The notes beneath the pieces were generated by a model, which saw nothing but the letters and a program-made list of their open reading frames with translations, was not told where the DNA came from and searched no databases. A DNA stretch of 64,000 nucleotides from CAVYHX01 sp963768415 (GTDB lineage: Bacteria; Pseudomonadota; Gammaproteobacteria; UBA9214). Positions within the stretch are counted from its first letter, which is position 1. Each line of letters begins with the position of its first letter. The stretch covers positions 1 through 64,000 of the forward strand of contig CAVYHX010000017.1 in assembly GCA_963768415.1 (NCBI GenBank), given 5' to 3'. The translations under genes and the position numbers were made by a program. Below, piece after piece: positions 24,288 through 35,474 of this stretch.

Positions 24288-26036
24288 ATGCAGAATCCAG
24301 GATTGGACGCTGATTTAATTATCATGGAATGGTTATCGCATCCCCTGGCAAGGCCGCTGCTGCTATTACTCCTGCTGTTACTGTTAATCGCCTGGTTCGC
24401 GTACCGGCGGATGCGTCCCTATCGTCTGTTGCGCAAAGCCCTGTCAGTTAGTGGACATGACGGCAAACATATACCAATCGGATATCTCTCCCAGGAGGAC
24501 CTGGCTGGCGGGCGTGTTAGCAGGCGCTATGCCAAGCCGGCAATGCTGGTAATGGACAATAACGGCGATATTGATGTTTATGTCCTGACGCCATGGGATG
24601 CCTGTCTCCGCTATCATATGTCATTGATAGATATAGGTTTCGAATGGTTCCGTTCCATGCTTGGCGGTATGTTGCCGCCGTTGCTGCGGTTGCGCTTCGA
24701 TGGCCGCAGTCATTACCTGTTCAAACGCAATAGTATTCTTGGGAACCCTGCGCGTACGGCCGGAAAATTCTACGCGGAGCTTGCCAGGTCTATTCCCGGC
24801 TTGCCCCCGCCGCGTGCAGACGGTTTCAGGTATATGGAATGGGCGATTCGTATCTATGCGCTGCTTCTGATCGGAACCGTATTCGTCGCGATTGCTGCGA
24901 GTTGGTCCCCCGGTATGGATGAAGAACCGATGGTGCTCGCCCAGCAGGGTGACGGTCAGGTCCTTGCCGCCAGCCATCGCTGGCTGTACCGTTTCGATAC
25001 GGCTGATCAGCTGGTCGAGCGCATTGACTTGCAGTCTCTGGGGTTCGGTGATGGCATTTCTGACATGGAATCCCTCGATGACGGGCGCTTTCTGGTGGGT
25101 GATAGCGGGGCCGGCATCATCAAGGTCTGTGATTTTTCTGCTCGGCAGTGTGCATCACTGGAAGGATTCAACGATGAGCGGTTCTTTCTGCGCTCCTTTC
25201 AGTTCGTTCATGATCCGCAGCATGAACGCATCTATGCAGCCGATTCATCCAGACATCGACTGCTGGAACTGGATGCAGAAGGTGCCCTGGTCAGGGAAAT
25301 CGCCGGTCCGGACAGTGTGTGTTTCCCGAACGACCCGCTGATAGCGCAGGGCATGCTGGTCATAGCGAATACCAATCATCACAAGTTACTTGCCTGGGAC
25401 CTGTCGCAGGCAGGCTTTTCTGTGCCGGCGCAGGAATGGTTAACGGTACAGCAGGGTCGTGATGATGTGCACTGCCCGTCGGTTTTTAAAGCCCCGAATA
25501 CCGGGTATTTTGCGCGGGAAATACCGCGTGCAGACACTAGCCGTGCAGTTGCTTTCAGCAATGCTCGCCCCGGGCAGATCTGGCCATTTGCAATGACGCG
25601 CGGACCGAATGGCGGATTGTGGGTGTTGAATGCCGGTAATAACCTGCAGCATGCCGATCTTCTGATATTCAATGACTGGCCGTCTGATTCGCAACCGCAA
25701 CGGGTATACCTGGATGACGGTATCGACCCGATCAGTATGCTTGTACGCAAGAACGACGTATTGCTGGCCGAGAATGACAGACCCTCGATTGTCCGGATTT
25801 CGCATGATGGCCGGGTGCTGGGTGAATTCGGGGATGCGGAATTTTCCGGCATGATGGCTTCGATTGCCGACCGGCAGCAGATGTATGAACAGGTCTCCCT
25901 GTATGCCAAATACATTGTTGGTGTGCTGCTGCTTGTGCTGTTGATAGCGGTGCCCGTAGTCGCCGCGTCGCGCATTCGATATATTCAAATGCAGGATCCG
26001 TCATTTATGCTCATCCCCGACGGGCAATCGAAATAA
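24288..26036 (+). CDS. Large membrane protein with beta-propeller-like domain
   Basis: 582 residues, not assigned to a named family. An N-terminal membrane helix (PLLLLLLLLLLIAWF, about 23-37), a soluble stretch of 140 residues, a second helix (IYALLLIGTVFVAIAAS, about 190-206), then about 320 residues of repeated blades (LAASHRWLYRFDTADQLV, GRFLVGDSGAGIIKV, ERIYAADSSRHRLLELD, GMLVIANTNHHKLLAWD, GGLWVLNAGNNLQHADLL, DVLLAENDRPSIVRIS) resembling NHL/SMP-30 propellers, and a last helix near the C terminus. The propeller is probably periplasmic. Function unknown. Confidence 0.65.
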   Translation: MQNPGLDADLIIMEWLSHPLARPLLLLLLLLLLIAWFAYRRMRPYRLLRKALSVSGHDGKHIPIGYLSQEDLAGGRVSRRYAKPAMLVMDNNGDIDVYVLTPWDACLRYHMSLIDIGFEWFRSMLGGMLPPLLRLRFDGRSHYLFKRNSILGNPARTAGKFYAELARSIPGLPPPRADGFRYMEWAIRIYALLLIGTVFVAIAASWSPGMDEEPMVLAQQGDGQVLAASHRWLYRFDTADQLVERIDLQSLGFGDGISDMESLDDGRFLVGDSGAGIIKVCDFSARQCASLEGFNDERFFLRSFQFVHDPQHERIYAADSSRHRLLELDAEGALVREIAGPDSVCFPNDPLIAQGMLVIANTNHHKLLAWDLSQAGFSVPAQEWLTVQQGRDDVHCPSVFKAPNTGYFAREIPRADTSRAVAFSNARPGQIWPFAMTRGPNGGLWVLNAGNNLQHADLLIFNDWPSDSQPQRVYLDDGIDPISMLVRKNDVLLAENDRPSIVRISHDGRVLGEFGDAEFSGMMASIADRQQMYEQVSLYAKYIVGVLLLVLLIAVPVVAASRIRYIQMQDPSFMLIPDGQSK

Positions 26037-26074
26037 ATGGCGGGTGCCGTGATAGGGAAAAACCCGATTCTCAC

Positions 26075-26150
26075 CCCGGTATCAGGGGTATATGACTACG
26101 GTCAGAATCCCGGTTTTCGCTAATATTAGCTGGAGCCGGGATTTGTCCGG
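26075..26150. repeat. GGTCAGA...CCGGG palindromic repeat
   Basis: GGTCAGAATCCCGGTTTTCG then CTAATATTAGC and GCCGGGATT. The same core occurs at 31515-31577 and 33590-33650. Confidence 0.6.
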
Positions 26151-26258
26151 GGATAATATGCAGGTAGACAGTCAATTACTGTTTTACTAGAGTGGTGCTG
26201 GTTCAGCAAATTTGGTTAGACGTTAAATCCATACAATGTCCATGCAGGAGATTTAAAT

Positions 26259-26651
26259 ATGAAACTCAGGAACCTATTGCCATACCTGGTGGTTGTTTTT
26301 GTTTTATTCGGGAATACGGCATGTCGTGAGGATGAGATTGCCAACGCACCGATTGGCAAGTGGCAAATCGAGGAAAAGCAGGCATCAGGCGAATTGGTAA
26401 GGGTGGAAATGGAAATCAAGCCGGAGAACAAATTTTCCGGTGTAATGTTTGTTAATGGTGTCCCGGCCTGGACTTACAGTGGAATATGGAAACTGAATAA
26501 CGACGAACTCACCTATATCTATACTGAAAGCAGCAAGCCATTGCCTGACAACAGTGATGATACCGACATAGTGATATCAATCAGTGAAAATGAATATACA
26601 TTCAAGTCCAAGCTTACCGGCGAGATGAGCACATATCGTCGAATGAAGTAG
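26259..26651 (+). CDS. Lipocalin-like lipoprotein of unknown function
   Basis: 130 residues. Signal peptide with lipobox GNTAC, acylated Cys at about residue 22. The mature part (IGKWQIEEKQASGELVRVEM, PAWTYSGIWKLNNDELTYIY, NEYTFKSKLTGEMSTYRRM) has the strand pattern of small lipocalin-like or META-type domains. CAGGAGA precedes the ATG. Confidence 0.65.
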   Translation: MKLRNLLPYLVVVFVLFGNTACREDEIANAPIGKWQIEEKQASGELVRVEMEIKPENKFSGVMFVNGVPAWTYSGIWKLNNDELTYIYTESSKPLPDNSDDTDIVISISENEYTFKSKLTGEMSTYRRMK

Positions 26652-26676
26652 GGTGTAGCCACTGTCGGGAAAAGAT

Positions 26677-27579
26677 GTGAGTCATGATCACAGCCATGAT
26701 ACAGGTAATTACAATCGCTCCTTTGCTATCGGAGTGATACTCAATGTTGTTTTTGTGGCTATTGAGGCCGGCTACGGAATAGTTGCCGACTCGCTTGCAC
26801 TGATAGCGGATGCAGGGCACAACGCAAGTGATGTGGTCAGTCTGCTGCTTGCCTGGGGCGGGAGTGTGCTTGCCGCAAAAAGCACGACAGACAAGCGGAC
26901 CTATGGCTTTCGCAAGGCCACAATCATGGCTTCCCTGGTCAGCGCTATTCTTCTGCTGGTTGCGCTCGGAGGCATTGCCTGGGAAGCCATCGGGCGTTTT
27001 CAAAACCCGATACCTGTTGACGGGATAACGGTCATTGTCGTGGCTGCAATCGGAGCGGTGATCAATACGCTGACTGCATTGCTTTTTGTCAAAGGTCAGA
27101 AACATGATCTGAACCTTCGGGGTGCATTCCTGCATATGGCTGCTGATGCAGCTGTATCCCTGGGTGTGGTCGTCGCCGGCATATTCATCATGGTCTATGG
27201 CTTGATGTGGGTCGACCCGGTAATCAGCCTTGTCATTGCCGTCGTTATATTTTTCGGTACCTGGGGATTGCTTCGGGAATCCACCAACTATGCCATAGAT
27301 GCCGTACCCGGAGGCATCGATATTCAGGGAATAAGAGCATATTTGATGAGCCTTGACCTCGTTGATCGATTGCATGATTTGCATGTCTGGCCCTTGAGCA
27401 CTTCCGAAGTTGCATTGACCGTTCATCTGGTGGTGAACGGCGACTCACTGGACAATAATTTCCTGGAGAACCTGCAGCAACATCTGCATGATGAATATGG
27501 AATAGAGCATTCGACAATCCAGATCGAGTCCTCCATGGGTGAGAATAACTGTATTCTGGATCGTCCCAGCTGCATCTAG
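26677..27579 (+). CDS. Cation diffusion facilitator (zinc/cobalt/cadmium exporter)
   Basis: 300 residues from a GTG start preceded by GGAAAAG. N-terminal His-rich MSHDHSHD, then six membrane segments. Metal-site motifs are DAGHNASDVVSLLLAW in helix 2 and HMAADAAVSLGVVVAG in helix 5; the C-terminal cytoplasmic domain holds LHDLHVWPLSTSEVALTVHL. This is the ZitB/CzcD group of proton-coupled exporters of Zn2+ and related metals. Confidence 0.95.
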   Translation: MSHDHSHDTGNYNRSFAIGVILNVVFVAIEAGYGIVADSLALIADAGHNASDVVSLLLAWGGSVLAAKSTTDKRTYGFRKATIMASLVSAILLLVALGGIAWEAIGRFQNPIPVDGITVIVVAAIGAVINTLTALLFVKGQKHDLNLRGAFLHMAADAAVSLGVVVAGIFIMVYGLMWVDPVISLVIAVVIFFGTWGLLRESTNYAIDAVPGGIDIQGIRAYLMSLDLVDRLHDLHVWPLSTSEVALTVHLVVNGDSLDNNFLENLQQHLHDEYGIEHSTIQIESSMGENNCILDRPSCI

Positions 27580-27799
27580 GACGGGCAGACAAGGAGCTGG
27601 AGCAGATGGCCATTTTACCAGGCCCCGTTACCGCCGGTGTCCCCTGTGTGCCGATAGCCCGGCAGTTACTGCACAAGTTTTCATCAGCAGGGCGGTAGAC
27701 CATGAATTCCGGGAGTTGGCGGGAAAGCCTGGTGAGATACCGGTTATTCCTGATACTGGATGAATCTATAATACGATCCTGTAAACAAGGGCTGACGGC

Positions 27800-28180
27800 A
27801 TGAAGGAAAAGAAGACAGGCGCAGGTCATCGGCTCGATGCCGTGGTGGCCGCTGCGCAACAGGACCGGGCGCAGCGTGAGCAGGGCTACCGCGAGCAGGC
27901 CCTGAAATTGTATCCCTGGATATGTGGCCGCTGTTCACGCGAATTCACGCGCGCCAACCTGCACGAGCTGACCGTACATCATCGTGATCACAATCACGAC
28001 TATAATCCGCCTGATGGCAGTAACTGGGAATTACTGTGCCTGTATTGTCATGATAACGAGCATGCGCGCTACCTCGATACTCCGTCCGGCACATCAGCGG
28101 ACAGCAGCAGGGACGGGCAGCAGGTCTCGCACAAGGCCCTGTCCGGGCTGGCGGACTTGCTTAACAAGAAAGACGGCTAG
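27800..28180 (+). CDS. yajD: YajD-family HNH nuclease
   Basis: 126 residues. CGRCSREF and CLYCHDNEH are the two zinc-binding pairs; LTVHHRDHNHDYNPPDGSNW contains the HNH catalytic core. YajD proteins are small putative HNH endonucleases of unsettled role. The last 35 residues are low-complexity and variable. It is preceded by about 220 bases with no visible gene. Confidence 0.85.
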   Translation: MKEKKTGAGHRLDAVVAAAQQDRAQREQGYREQALKLYPWICGRCSREFTRANLHELTVHHRDHNHDYNPPDGSNWELLCLYCHDNEHARYLDTPSGTSADSSRDGQQVSHKALSGLADLLNKKDG

Positions 28181-28274
28181 GCGTTCAGCCGGGAATATGT
28201 GAGCGGGAGGAGGGAATTTATAATATCTAGTCGCTGTTGTTCACTGCAAAACATTCTTCAGGACAATAAAAAAG

Positions 28275-28739
28275 GGCTCTTCCCCGCATCGAGTGGTTAG
28301 ATTACCGTTGTTGGGCCGAATTCATTCGGCCAACTGAAACACGGTTGGTCGAATGAATTCGACCCTACAGGTTTGATTCAATGACGATGAAACACCGCTG
28401 GCCGAATGAATTCGACCCTGCAGGTTTGATTCAATGACGATGAAATACCGCTGGTCGAATGAATTCGACCCTGCAGGTTTGATTCAATGACGATGAAACA
28501 CCGCTGGTTGAATGAATTCGACCCTGCAGGTTTGATTCAATGACGATGAAACACTGCTGGTCGAATGAATTCGACCCTACAGGTTTGATTCAATGACGAT
28601 GAAACACCGCTGGTCGAATGAATCGACCCTGCAGGTTTGATTGAGTAGGGCCGAATTCATTCGGCCAACAACCTTGCCACCAGAAGGAATGCGTCTCGTC
28701 TAAATTGATTAAGTTACCCACTCAATCAGGGGAAGAGCC
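28275..28739. mobile_element. MITE with GGCTCTTCCCC ends and an 8-bp duplication
   Basis: A 465-bp noncoding element. Its ends are inverted: GGCTCTTCCCCGCATCGAGT at the left and, on the other strand at the right, GGCTCTTCCCCTGATTGAGT, about 30 bases similar. The octamer TAAAAAAG occurs directly on both sides (28267-28274 and 28740-28747), a clean target duplication. Length of duplication and the GGCTCTTCCC ends suggest the ISL3 group (from memory). The insertion is in the T-run of the fusA terminator. No transposase is encoded. Confidence 0.8.
28347..28645. repeat. 53-bp tandem repeat array inside the MITE
   Basis: Five full units and one partial, starting at 28347, 28400, 28453, 28506, 28559 and 28612. 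Each contains the palindrome GGTCGAATGAATTCGACC followed by a constant GGTTTGATTCAATGACGATG. Inverted GGGCCGAATTCATTCGGCC palindromes lie on both sides. Confidence 0.95.
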
Positions 28740-28740
28740 T

Positions 28741-28764
28741 AAAAAAGGGGCGGAAAACCGCCCC
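28741..28764 (-). terminator. fusA terminator, overlapping MITE target duplication
   Basis: On the minus strand GGGGCGG, TTTT, CCGCCCC and six Ts. The T-run is one copy of the MITE duplication, so the terminator survived the insertion. Confidence 0.85.
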
Positions 28765-28790
28765 TCTTCAGCGCCACATCCTGGCTACCG

Positions 28791-30878
<2,088 letters not shown>

Positions 30879-31132
30879 GTTCCTGCTACTCGGTTGGTTA
30901 AATTGTTGATTTACTAGAACGACAAGCGACTTCAGACCACATTCCGGCTAACCTGCGCGGCGGTTACTGGCATCCGGGTAAACATCAGGGCGGTTTCGCT
31001 CAATAACAGCGCGGCGCGATTATAAACCAAAGTGGCGACAAATCCATGGATCGGGGGTTATTGTCTCATTTTCCCGTCAATCTGCCCGGTTACGGAGAGA
31101 TTTTACGTGCTTTCACCATCCGCAGCCGCCGG

Positions 31133-31138
31133 TATAAT
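31133..31138 (+). promoter_or_regulatory. Extended -10 box of yqcC
   Basis: TATAAT lies seven bases before the yqcC ATG with a TTTCAC-like -35 about 16 bases upstream. Transcription would begin at the start codon, giving a leaderless message; no ribosome site is visible. Confidence 0.4.
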
Positions 31139-31144
31139 GCCGGC

Positions 31145-31489
31145 ATGCATGATATCCCGAATCGAATTGCCGACGTCCTGCTCGAGGTCGAGGCGACCCT
31201 GCGTACCCACGGTCGCTGGGACCAGACCCGGCCGTCGCCCCGCGCCCTGGACAGCCGGCAGCCGTTCTGTATCGATACCCTGCGCTTTGAGCAGTGGCTG
31301 CAGTGGATCTTCCTGCCGCGCATGAAAGACATCCTGGAGGGCAGCAAGCCGTTGCCGGTAAAGAGCGGGATTTTCAGCTACGCGGAACACTACCTGCACA
31401 AGAACGACCCGCCGACCACCAGTCTGCTGGTACTCATCCGCCGCTTCGATGACCTGATCGCAATTCAGTCCGCCGCACGGCCGCATTGA
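31145..31489 (+). CDS. yqcC: YqcC-family protein
   Basis: 114 residues. IADVLLEVEATLRTHGRWDQ, PFCIDTLRFEQWLQWIFLPR and PVKSGIFSYAEHYL are family blocks. Small conserved cytoplasmic helical protein of gammaproteobacteria with no established function. I chose the ATG at 31145, which matches the family's N terminus, over one at 31046. Confidence 0.85.
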   Translation: MHDIPNRIADVLLEVEATLRTHGRWDQTRPSPRALDSRQPFCIDTLRFEQWLQWIFLPRMKDILEGSKPLPVKSGIFSYAEHYLHKNDPPTTSLLVLIRRFDDLIAIQSAARPH

Positions 31490-31514
31490 GCAGCGCCCGT
31501 GTCAGTGAGAGGAG

Positions 31515-31577
31515 AACCGGGGTCAGATCCCGGTTTCAGCTAATATTCGGGGAAACTGGTATCTGACCCCGGATTTT
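31515..31577. repeat. GGGGTCAGA...CTGACCCC palindromic repeat
   Basis: GGGGTCAGATCCCGGTTTCA, CTAATATT, then GGTATCTGACCCCGG form a large hairpin between yqcC and adhC. Confidence 0.75.
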
Positions 31578-31592
31578 CAAGGATGCACCAAA

Positions 31593-32703
31593 ATGAAAGC
31601 AAAAGCCGCTGTTGCATGGGAGGCGAACAAAGCCCCTCTCGATCGAAACGATCGACGTCGAAGGGCCGAAGGAGGGCGAGGTGCTACTCAGGGTCATCGC
31701 ATCAGGTGTCTGCCATACGGATGCGTTCACCCTGTCCGGCGATGACCCCGAAGGCGTTTTCCCTGTCGTGCTGGGCCACGAGGGCGGCTGCGAAGTGGTG
31801 GAGTGCGGCCCCGGCGTCAAAGACCTGAAACCGGGCGATCATGTGATCCCGCTGTACATTCCCGAATGCGGCGAATGTGAATATTGCCATTCCACCAAAA
31901 CCAACCTGTGCCAGTCCATTGCATCCACCGTGTGGACCGGCTACATGCCCGACGGCACGCGACGCTTTTCCATGAACGGCAAGCCGATTTATCACTACAT
32001 GGGCTGTTCCACTTTTTCCGAATATACCGTGGTGCCGGAAATCGCCCTGGCAAAAATCAACAAGGCGGCACCGCTGGACAAGGTCTGCCTGCTGGGTTGC
32101 GGCGTCACCACCGGTATCGGCGCGGTCATCAATACCGCCAAGGTGGAAGCCGGTTCCACGGTGGCGGTGTTCGGCCTGGGCGGCATCGGTCTGTCCTGTA
32201 TCCAGGGCGCGGTGATGGCCAAGGCGGAACGCATCATCGCGGTCGACATCAACCCGGGCAAATGGGCGATGGCCAAGGCGCTGGGCGCGACGGATTTCAT
32301 CAACCCGAAGGAACTGAGCGGCAGCGTCACCGAGGCCATTGTTGAAATGACCAACGGCGGCGTCGACTATTCCTTCGAATGCATCGGCAATGTGCACGTG
32401 ATGCGCGAAGCACTGGAGTGCACCCACATGGGCTGGGGCGTTTCCACCATCATCGGCGTCGCCGGTGCCGGTCAGGAAATCTGCACCCGCCCGTTCCAGC
32501 TGGTCACCGGCCGCACCTGGAAGGGCACGGCGTTCGGCGGCGTCAAGGGCCGCACTGAATTGCCCGGCTACGTGGATCGCTACATGAGCGGCGAAATCGA
32601 GCTGGACAAGATGGTCACCCACACCATGCCGCTCGAGGATATCAACCGGGCATTCGATCTGATGCACAGCGGCGAAAGCATTCGCTCGGTGATCATCTTC
32701 TGA
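31593..32703 (+). CDS. adhC: S-(hydroxymethyl)glutathione dehydrogenase, class III alcohol dehydrogenase (frameshifted)
   Basis: Oxidises S-hydroxymethylglutathione to S-formylglutathione with NAD+, the first step of glutathione-dependent formaldehyde removal. MKAKAAVAWEANK begins at 31593; an extra A near 31630 shifts the frame, which then runs intact: SGVCHTDAFTLSG and LGHEGGCEVVE (catalytic zinc), PECGECEYCHSTKTNLC (structural zinc), FGLGGIGLSCIQGA (NAD site), TGRTWKGTAFGGVKGR. The corrected length of about 369 residues is normal. fghA follows after 13 bases, so the two form an operon. Confidence 0.95.
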
Positions 32704-32716
32704 GGCTGTTGACGTC

Positions 32717-33555
32717 ATGAAACAGATCGAAAGTATCAAGGAGTTTGGCGGCTGGCTGAACCGCTATGCAGCATCAGTCCACCAGCTGTCATTGCAGCAT
32801 GACGTTTTCCGTCTACCTGCCGCCGCAGGCTGAGACGGAAAAAGTGCCGGCCGTCTACTGGCTGTCGGGACTGACCTGCACCGATGACAATGTCCGCACC
32901 AAGGCCGGCGCGCAACGTTATGCGGCTGAACTCGGGCTGGCCCTGGTCATGCCGGACACCAGCCCGCGCGGCGATGACGTGGCCGATGAACCGGATCGTT
33001 ACGACCTGGGCAAGGGCGCCGGCTTTTATGTCAATGCCACACAGGCGCCCTGGTCAACGCATTACCAGATGTACGACTATGTCACCGCGGAACTGCCGGC
33101 ATTGATCGAAGCCCATCTGCCGGTACTGCCCGGCGTCAAGTCCATCAGCGGGCATTCCATGGGTGGTCACGGCGCATTGATCTGCGCACTGAAGGAAACA
33201 GGCGCCTACCGTTCCGTTTCCGCCTTTTCACCCATCTGTCATCCCGCTCAAATGCCCCTGGGGTGAGGGTTGTTTCGGCGCTTATCTGGGTGATGATAAA
33301 GAACAGTGGAAGGCCTACGATGCAACCGAACTGATCAAGGCCGGGCACAGCGCCATTCCGGTATTGATCGATCAGGGTACCGATGACGAATTTCTGGCCG
33401 AACAGCTGTTCCCGCAGGATCTGCAAGCGGCCTATGCAGAACAGGGCGGGTCCATCACGCTGCGCATGCAGGAAGGCTACGATCACAGCTATCATTTCAT
33501 TGCCACATTCATCGGCGAACACCTGGCCTATCATGCCAAAGTCCTGCGGGGATAG
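32717..33555 (+). CDS. fghA: S-formylglutathione hydrolase (frameshifted)
   Basis: Hydrolyses S-formylglutathione to formate and glutathione. MKQIESIKEFGGWLNRY opens the protein, followed by SVYLPPQAET and PAVYWLSGLTCTDDN. Catalytic residues: Ser in GHSMGGHGAL, Asp in DQGTDDEF, His in GYDHSYHFIA. Two single-base insertions, near 32766 (G) and 33250 (A), split it into three frames; repaired length is about 279 residues, as normal. Confidence 0.95.
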
Positions 33556-33589
33556 AGCCTCTCCTGCCGGGCGAAAGGTCAGCTAAACC

Positions 33590-33650
33590 AGGGTCAGAAC
33601 CCGGATTCCGGGAATATCAGGGAAAACTGGTGCCTCAGTCTGACTCCATT
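33590..33650. repeat. GGGTCAGAACCCGG palindromic repeat
   Basis: Third copy of the family at 31515-31577, more diverged, ending CAGTCTGACTCC. Confidence 0.55.
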
Positions 33651-33687
33651 GATACCATTGATATCCTCAGCTACAGGTAACGAATCA

Positions 33688-33990
33688 ATGCGGGGACGTT
33701 TCATCTTACTGGCTCTTGGTTTGCTGCTGATGTCCTGTGAGGACGGGCAGGAGGTCAGTGCACAGCGGTTTGCCGGGATATGGCAAGACTCATACTCCAA
33801 TGCCGCTATTTCCTGGTGGTACCTGGGGGAAGATGATCAAAATTTCTTTCTGGAAGAAAAACGGCCGCCTGAAAAACGGCTTTACAGGGTTCCGAAGTCG
33901 CATATCCGGATAAACGGCATTGTCAGGGTCGGCCACGGGAAACCAAAAGACCCTGTCAGTCTAACGGCCCGGAACATAGAGTTTATGTAA
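33688..33990 (+). CDS. Small lipoprotein of unknown function
   Basis: 100 residues. FILLALGLLLMSC is the signal peptide and lipobox. The rest is soluble (GIWQDSYSNAAISWWYLGED, IRINGIVRVGHGKPKDPVS). The ATG at 33688 gives the best signal peptide; 33649 is an alternative. Family not recognised. Confidence 0.5.
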   Translation: MRGRFILLALGLLLMSCEDGQEVSAQRFAGIWQDSYSNAAISWWYLGEDDQNFFLEEKRPPEKRLYRVPKSHIRINGIVRVGHGKPKDPVSLTARNIEFM

Positions 33991-34070
33991 CCGATCCGGT
34001 CACAATCTGCCGGGATTGCGGCAGCCCTGGTGTGGTCACCATTTCTGAAGGTCAATTGATACGGAGTAGC

Positions 34071-34478
34071 ATGATGACAATCGAAAGCAGACTGGCTGTA
34101 TCACTTTTCTTCCTGAGAATATCGATTTTCCTGGTAATGCTGGTTTGGACGCTCGACAAGTTTATTAATCCGCAACATGCAGCCGCGGTATATGAAAAAT
34201 TTTATCTTATTGGCGGGCTCGGCAGTCAGATCATGACTGTCATCGGGGTGATCGAGCTGATTATTCTGGTCGCGTTCGTCGCCGGTTATATGAAATTTTA
34301 TACCTATGGCAGCGTACTCCTGCTGCATGCGGTTTCCACGTTTTCTTCTTACAAGCAGTACCTGGCGCCCTATGATGGCCCCAATATACTGTTTTTCGCG
34401 GCCTGGCCCATGCTGGCCGGGTGCCTGGCCCTGTTTTTATTGCGCGCTTACGATACCCGGCTTGTGGCGGAAAAATAA
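34071..34478 (+). CDS. DoxX-like membrane protein
   Basis: About 135 residues with four hydrophobic segments. RISIFLVMLVWTLDKFINPQ, then GVIELIILVAFVAGYMK and FFAAWPMLAGCLALFLLRAY follow the pattern of DoxX/YkgB-type four-helix proteins. CGGAG lies upstream of ATG-ATG. Function unknown; a respiratory or redox link is often proposed for the family. Confidence 0.6.
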   Translation: MMTIESRLAVSLFFLRISIFLVMLVWTLDKFINPQHAAAVYEKFYLIGGLGSQIMTVIGVIELIILVAFVAGYMKFYTYGSVLLLHAVSTFSSYKQYLAPYDGPNILFFAAWPMLAGCLALFLLRAYDTRLVAEK

Positions 34479-34519
34479 ATTTTTCTGCGGCAGCCCCGAT
34501 CAGTACTCAGGAGACAACC

Positions 34520-35404
34520 ATGCTGGAAGCAGGTGAACATCCCTATCTCGTTCCTTTCGACGGCGCTTTTGACCCGGATGGCCTGCAGACGGCGCCGCCG
34601 GCAGATGTGCCGGACAAGAAGAAGTTAAAGTCGAAACTGGCCAGGTGTGTCAAGTCGCTTGATGACTTGCAGCGCATGCTCTACGCGCATGACAAATATT
34701 CCATACTGCTCGTTTTTCAGGCGATGGATGCTGCCGGCAAGGACAGCACCATACGCGCGGTGCTCAGCGGACTGAACCCGGCCGGTTTCCAGGTATTCTC
34801 GTTCAAGCAACCCAGTGCTGAGGAGCTGGATCACGATTTCCTGTGGCGTACCAGCAGGCGCCTGCCCGAACGGGGGCGCATTGGTGTGTTCAATCGCAGC
34901 TACTACGAGGAAGTGCTGGTGGTGCGCGTGCATCCGGAGTTTCTCCAGTACCAGCGGCTGCCGGCTGCCGTCGATACCGGTTCGTTCTGGGAGCAACGCT
35001 ACGCATCCATTCGTGCTCATGAACGCCATCTGGCGGAAAACGGCACCATAATACTCAAGTTCTGGCTGAACGTTTCCAGGGAAGAGCAGCGCAACCGGTT
35101 TTTATCCCGTCTCGTGGAGCCGGAAAAAAACTGGAAGTTCTCGGCCGGGGATGTCAAGGAACGGCAGCACTGGGATGCATACCAGAAGGCTTATCACGCG
35201 GCGGTCGCTGCGACGTCACGCCCGTGGGCGCCCTGGTATGCAATCCCCGCCGACAACAAACCCTACATGCGCTGGTGCGTTGCCGATGTGCTGGAGCAGA
35301 CCCTGAAGAATCTGCCCATCCATTATCCGCGTGTCAGCAGCGCAGATAAAACGCTGTTCAAGTCGCTGCAGCAGCAACTGGAGAAAGAGGTGGTCCGGGA
35401 TTGA
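34520..35404 (+). CDS. ppk2: Polyphosphate kinase 2-family phosphotransferase
   Basis: 294 residues. Transfers phosphate between polyphosphate and nucleotides. Walker A region LVFQAMDAAGKDSTIRAV, lid and Walker B blocks SRRLPERGRIGVFNRSYYEE and VLVVRVHPE, then ILKFWLNVSREEQRNRF and PWAPWYAIPADNKPYMRW. Overall it resembles class III PPK2, which can phosphorylate both AMP and ADP; class assignment is inference. Start chosen at the ATG after GGAGACAACC. Confidence 0.9.
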   Translation: MLEAGEHPYLVPFDGAFDPDGLQTAPPADVPDKKKLKSKLARCVKSLDDLQRMLYAHDKYSILLVFQAMDAAGKDSTIRAVLSGLNPAGFQVFSFKQPSAEELDHDFLWRTSRRLPERGRIGVFNRSYYEEVLVVRVHPEFLQYQRLPAAVDTGSFWEQRYASIRAHERHLAENGTIILKFWLNVSREEQRNRFLSRLVEPEKNWKFSAGDVKERQHWDAYQKAYHAAVAATSRPWAPWYAIPADNKPYMRWCVADVLEQTLKNLPIHYPRVSSADKTLFKSLQQQLEKEVVRD

Positions 35405-35474
35405 CGGAACGGGAGGCCGGCGAAGCGGCTGTGCACATTCGCTGGCGGACCCCGATCCGTAACTGCATTCCAGC

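Noticed and set aside
28347..28645. CRISPR array suspected from 53-bp periodic repeats
   Set aside because: Units are contiguous with no variable spacers, and they lie inside a MITE; no cas genes nearby.
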